Below are positions 22,080 through 24,311 of a stretch of DNA of 24,311 nucleotides, piece after piece (position 1 is the first letter of the stretch; each line of letters begins with the position of its first letter). The translations under genes were made by a program, and so were the position numbers. Source of the stretch: Clostridiales bacterium (GTDB taxonomy: Bacteria > Bacillota > Clostridia > Lachnospirales > WRAX01); NCBI GenBank assembly GCA_031277155.1, contig JAITMW010000010.1, positions 1 through 24,311 of the forward strand, written 5' to 3'. The notes beneath the pieces were generated by a model, which ran no database searches, was not told the origin of the DNA, and was given only the letters and a program-made list of their open reading frames with translations.

Positions 22080-22103
22080 CGGGCGAGCAAAGCTCGCCCC
22101 TAC
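22080..22103. repeat. 24-bp hairpin repeat, copy R7
   Basis: GAGC-type arms with centre AAA, ending CTAC. It starts 4 bases after the acetyltransferase stop and pairs outward with R8. Confidence 0.85.
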
Positions 22104-22145
22104 AAAAGCATATCCGGATATAAATTACCGTGGATTTCGTCATAT

Positions 22146-22169
22146 GTAGGGGCGACCTGTGGTCGCCCG
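22146..22169. repeat. 24-bp hairpin repeat, copy R8
   Basis: GTAG plus GACC-type arms (GGGCGACC/GGTCGCCC). Inverted partner of R7 across 42 bases. Confidence 0.85.
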
Positions 22170-22219
22170 TTGTCAAGGCGCAACACTGTCCACCCGAAAG
22201 TGACCATACGCCTGATATG

Positions 22220-22243
22220 CGGGCGAGCAAAGCTCGCCCCTAC
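22220..22243. repeat. 24-bp hairpin repeat, copy R9
   Basis: Identical to R7 in sequence and direction, so R7-R8 and R9-R10 are two copies of one composite unit. Confidence 0.85.
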
Positions 22244-22282
22244 AATCCCGCCTCTACAGCACAACCCTGCATCTTGGCATGT

Positions 22283-22306
22283 GTAGGGGCGACCTGTGGT
22301 CGCCCG
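22283..22306. repeat. 24-bp hairpin repeat, copy R10
   Basis: Identical to R8. Inverted partner of R9 across 39 bases. Region 22307-22351 after it holds nothing I can name. Confidence 0.85.
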
Positions 22307-22351
22307 CATGTCAAGATGCACGTTGTCACCCAGAAACCACGCCGCCTAAAT

Positions 22352-22801
22352 CTAACGCGGCATCTTTTCATTCATCTTTTTTACGCGCGCGCTCCACACA
22401 ATATAATTGATGATACATATGGCCGCATAAATTGCGGCGAAGATGGCGAAAAACATCAAAAATCCGCCGATGCCGCGCGGCATCCAATGCGCCAAATACG
22501 AAATTGGCAGCACTATAGCCAAAAGGGCGATGAAGAAAACGCCCGTTTGCTTGGCCAAGCCCCAGCTTTCTATACTCCAAATTACAGACGCTGCTCTGGA
22601 CAGCGCGCCAAGCAGGCCGCCCAAAACTGTCACAAACACTACGGCATTAATTTCACTGCCAAGCTGCTCGGCCAGCGTCGGTACCACGGGATGAAAATAT
22701 CCATCTCCTATGGCCAACGAAATTATAACGGTGATGACAAAACACACGGCTATGCCCAATGGTATGCCCAAAAGGCCGCGCTTAACTGCTTGCTTCAACA
22801 T
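22352..22801 (-). CDS. DUF3021 family membrane protein
   Basis: This 149-residue protein has four membrane spans (about 12-30, 48-66, 82-104 and 110-134), a short basic C-terminus, and a GALSRAASVIWSIESWG loop between spans two and three, in keeping with the DUF3021 family. These proteins are usually encoded right after a LytTR regulator, as here, and are thought to restrain or modulate it at the membrane, in the manner of LytTR-inhibitor pairs. ATG 22801 lies 6 bases after GAGGTG; the GTG at 22810 sits inside that ribosome binding site. It starts 10 bases after the regulator's stop and surely shares its transcript. Confidence 0.85.
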   Translation of the reverse strand: MLKQAVKRGLLGIPLGIAVCFVITVIISLAIGDGYFHPVVPTLAEQLGSEINAVVFVTVLGGLLGALSRAASVIWSIESWGLAKQTGVFFIALLAIVLPISYLAHWMPRGIGGFLMFFAIFAAIYAAICIINYIVWSARVKKMNEKMPR

Positions 22802-22811
22802 GATAAACACC

Positions 22812-23252
22812 TCACAATCCTAATATTTTCCTGATTTTCGCGACATAACGCCGCGACACATAGGTTGTGCTGCCATCCAAAAACCGCACGCCTATACGGC
22901 CGGAAAAGCTAAGGTCAAAATCCCGCACCTTTTGCAAATTGACAATTTCGGAATTTGATGTGCGCACAAATGTATTGCTCGGCAGGCGGTCTTCCAGCTC
23001 GTACAGGCGCAAGCGGCAGACATATTCGCCATTCTCCGTCACGACAAAAACCTTCTGCACCGCCGCGTAGATGCGGATGATTTCTTTGGCATCCAAAACA
23101 GTTGCGCTGTCGTCTTTAAAACCAACCACCACATGGGAATTTTGCCGGGAGAGGTTTTTAAACAGCTCGTTTACCTCGTCGCTCATCTCCCTAGCAATTA
23201 TAAACACCGTGGTTTCGTCACAATTTGGGTCGATTTTTATTTCCACTTTCAT
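22812..23252 (-). CDS. LytTR-domain DNA-binding regulator
   Basis: This 146-residue protein has an N-terminal beta/alpha part (1-45) without receiver residues, and a LytTR DNA-binding domain (about 48-146) with TENGEYVCRLRLYELEDRLPS, FVRTSNSEIVNLQKV and GSTTYVSRRYVAKIRKIL, which match the family. LytTR proteins bind pairs of imperfect direct repeats and often regulate their own gene. With the DUF3021 partner it forms a two-gene membrane-linked regulatory unit. ATG 23252 follows AAGGAGGTGG; the frame extends upstream to 23306 but without a ribosome binding site. A sigma-A-like promoter lies at 23280-23308 and overlaps the terminator hairpin of the gene before it. Confidence 0.92.
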   Translation of the reverse strand: MKVEIKIDPNCDETTVFIIAREMSDEVNELFKNLSRQNSHVVVGFKDDSATVLDAKEIIRIYAAVQKVFVVTENGEYVCRLRLYELEDRLPSNTFVRTSNSEIVNLQKVRDFDLSFSGRIGVRFLDGSTTYVSRRYVAKIRKILGL

Positions 23253-23279
23253 GAAGACCACCTCCTTCGACACTTTTTC

Positions 23280-23308
23280 AGTATACACAACAAAAAGGCC
23301 ACCCACAA
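23280..23308 (-). promoter_or_regulatory. Promoter of the LytTR-DUF3021 unit
   Basis: Minus strand: TTGTGG (23308-23303), a 17-base spacer and TATACT (23285-23280). The -35 box lies inside the stem-loop that ends the upstream gene, so terminator and promoter share bases. Confidence 0.6.
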
Positions 23309-23328
23309 CAGTTTGTTGACAGGTGGCC
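23292..23328 (-). terminator. Terminator hairpin of the acidic-protein gene
   Basis: Minus strand: GGCCACC (23328-23322) pairs with GGTGGCC (23303-23297), with an inner CAACA/TGTTG stem, followed by TTTTT. It ends transcription of the gene at 23349-24311. Confidence 0.7.
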
Positions 23329-23348
23329 GTAATTTGGCTATAGACGGT

Positions 23349-24311
23349 TTAATACAACGGGTGATGCGTCTTTCGCAGCGCAAATTCGCCGCCTACCTCG
23401 CCGCCCTCTGTGTTGACAATCATCACCCAAACCATGCCGCCGGGAAGTCCCCTTTCGTCGGCAGTAATCTGCATGGTGGCAGAGCCGCCCGGGGCCACAT
23501 CCAGAACATACTCCCTCCAGGCCAATACGCCGGGGAATTCTATTACAAAGGTGGCATATACGTCGGCATGGTTGTCAAAAAACAGGTTAAGGCGGGAATT
23601 GTCGTCCCCATGAAACAGGTCAATGGCAAATTCCGTCCCTGTGTCGACATCAAATGACATGCGCTCTTCCAGATTTTCATATGTGAGGGTGATATATTCC
23701 CATTCGCTCAAGAATCTCCAAAAGCGGTCTAAAGCGAACACCGGCATAGGCTCCCCATAAATGTAAAAATGATACAGCTCGTCCATATTTTGTGTCAAAA
23801 GGCCGCCAAGCAGGGCATCCAGCACGGCGAGGCCCCGGGGCATGTCGGCCTGTGTGTCGGCAAAATGCTCGCTTAGGGCGTCATGCAGCCTAAAATCCAG
23901 TATATCCAGCAGCTCTGTGCCATATATTGCCAGGGTTTCCTCAAAGCCGGGGTCAAGGATGATGGCATCACCAAGACGGTCGTCAAAGACGAGGAACAAA
24001 TCTTCAAAGATGGGCATCTCGAAAAACACATCGGCATAGTCGCCCAATATGGCATACATGCGGCCAACGGTCGCAAGCATCCTAAACATTGCCATATCCT
24101 CGTCGGCGCTCCATTGCATGGTTGTCAGCATGGTGTCTATGTAGTGATACAGCCAGTCCGGGCCGGCTTCCAGTCCCATCCACATTATTGTTCCGTCGTA
24201 TGCCGTCAGCATAAAATACAGCATCTCCACAAGGTCGTCCGTGTCCATGCCGGCCTCGTTTAGCATGGCGATTATGTCAAAATCGAATTCTTCGATATGC
24301 TCCTGCGCGAC
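23349..24311 (-). CDS. Unidentified acidic protein, C-terminal 320 residues
   Basis: The frame stays open to the window edge, so the N-terminus is missing. I do not recognise the family. The visible part has an Asp/Glu/Met-rich helical region (start to about residue 180), followed by a beta-rich C-terminal domain of about 110 residues (YITLTYENLEERMSFDV, NLFFDNHADVYATFVIEF, GGSATMQITADERG, MVWVMIVNTEGG) that looks like an immunoglobulin-like or jelly-roll module. No membrane segment is seen in this part; a signal peptide could lie in the missing end. It is the only gene of its unit visible and has a terminator right after it. The internal ATG at 24266 is not a credible start, because the frame continues upstream without a stop. 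Confidence 0.8.
   Translation of the reverse strand, partial: VAQEHIEEFDFDIIAMLNEAGMDTDDLVEMLYFMLTAYDGTIMWMGLEAGPDWLYHYIDTMLTTMQWSADEDMAMFRMLATVGRMYAILGDYADVFFEMPIFEDLFLVFDDRLGDAIILDPGFEETLAIYGTELLDILDFRLHDALSEHFADTQADMPRGLAVLDALLGGLLTQNMDELYHFYIYGEPMPVFALDRFWRFLSEWEYITLTYENLEERMSFDVDTGTEFAIDLFHGDDNSRLNLFFDNHADVYATFVIEFPGVLAWREYVLDVAPGGSATMQITADERGLPGGMVWVMIVNTEGGEVGGEFALRKTHHPLY

Noticed and set aside
22080..22306. Hairpin repeats as transcription terminators
   Set aside because: No T-tract follows the stems on either strand; the bases after them are CTAC or CATG-like.
22130..22834. A 234-codon plus-strand frame over repeats and the DUF3021 gene
   Set aside because: It reads through two hairpin repeats and the antisense of a membrane protein, with no ribosome binding site.

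Overview
The window looks like chromosomal DNA of an endospore-forming, Gram-positive Clostridia-type bacterium with balanced G+C. The evidence is spoIIR, a three-part GerA-type germinant receptor, an FtsEX plus M23-hydrolase division module, strong AGGAGG-type ribosome binding sites and TTGxxx-17-TATAAT promoters. Two divergent 'housekeeping plus sporulation' blocks are interrupted by intergenic clusters of a short hairpin repeat. I see no rRNA, tRNA, insertion sequence, phage gene or CRISPR array.

Layout. 1-252: end of a DUF503 (YlxP-like) gene. 335-3265: two consecutive membrane-anchored HtrA-type serine proteases, separated by four hairpin repeats. 3262-3870 (-): spoIIR, behind a very good sigma-F promoter. 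3957-4159: a compact locus that looks like a type I toxin-antitoxin pair, with a 31-residue hydrophobic, Lys-tailed peptide on the minus strand and an antisense small RNA on the plus strand with its own sigma-A promoter and terminator. 4161-8468 (-): gerA-type receptor genes (C, B and A subunits), with a small plus-strand hendecad coiled-coil gene lying between the B and A subunit genes. 8591-9529: a DUF1266 protein. 9530-9858: intergenic, carrying a tandem ~92-bp duplication that contains the hairpin repeat.

9859-14946 is one probable operon: a MacA-like adaptor, a MacB-type ATPase, an unknown soluble protein, a DUF2238/YjdF-like membrane protein and a MacB-type permease. 14991-16139 is a secreted M28-peptidase lipoprotein. 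16198-18450 encodes a zinc-ribbon/Tudor-like protein followed by an OmpR-type response regulator and its histidine kinase. 18515-21641 is a promoter-to-terminator unit of ftsE, ftsX and a coiled-coil M23 peptidase (PcsB-like), the known FtsEX-activated wall hydrolase arrangement. After a GNAT acetyltransferase and four more hairpin repeats, the minus strand carries a LytTR regulator with its DUF3021 membrane partner, and an unidentified acidic protein that runs off the window end.

Functionally the window covers envelope protein quality control, forespore-to-mother-cell signalling and germination, efflux, two-component sensing and septal wall hydrolysis. The least conventional parts are the toxin/antisense-RNA locus, the zinc-ribbon plus tandem Tudor-like protein, the efflux cassette with two unrelated genes inserted between its ATPase and permease, the germination C subunit lacking its lipobox cysteine, and the paired hairpin repeats.
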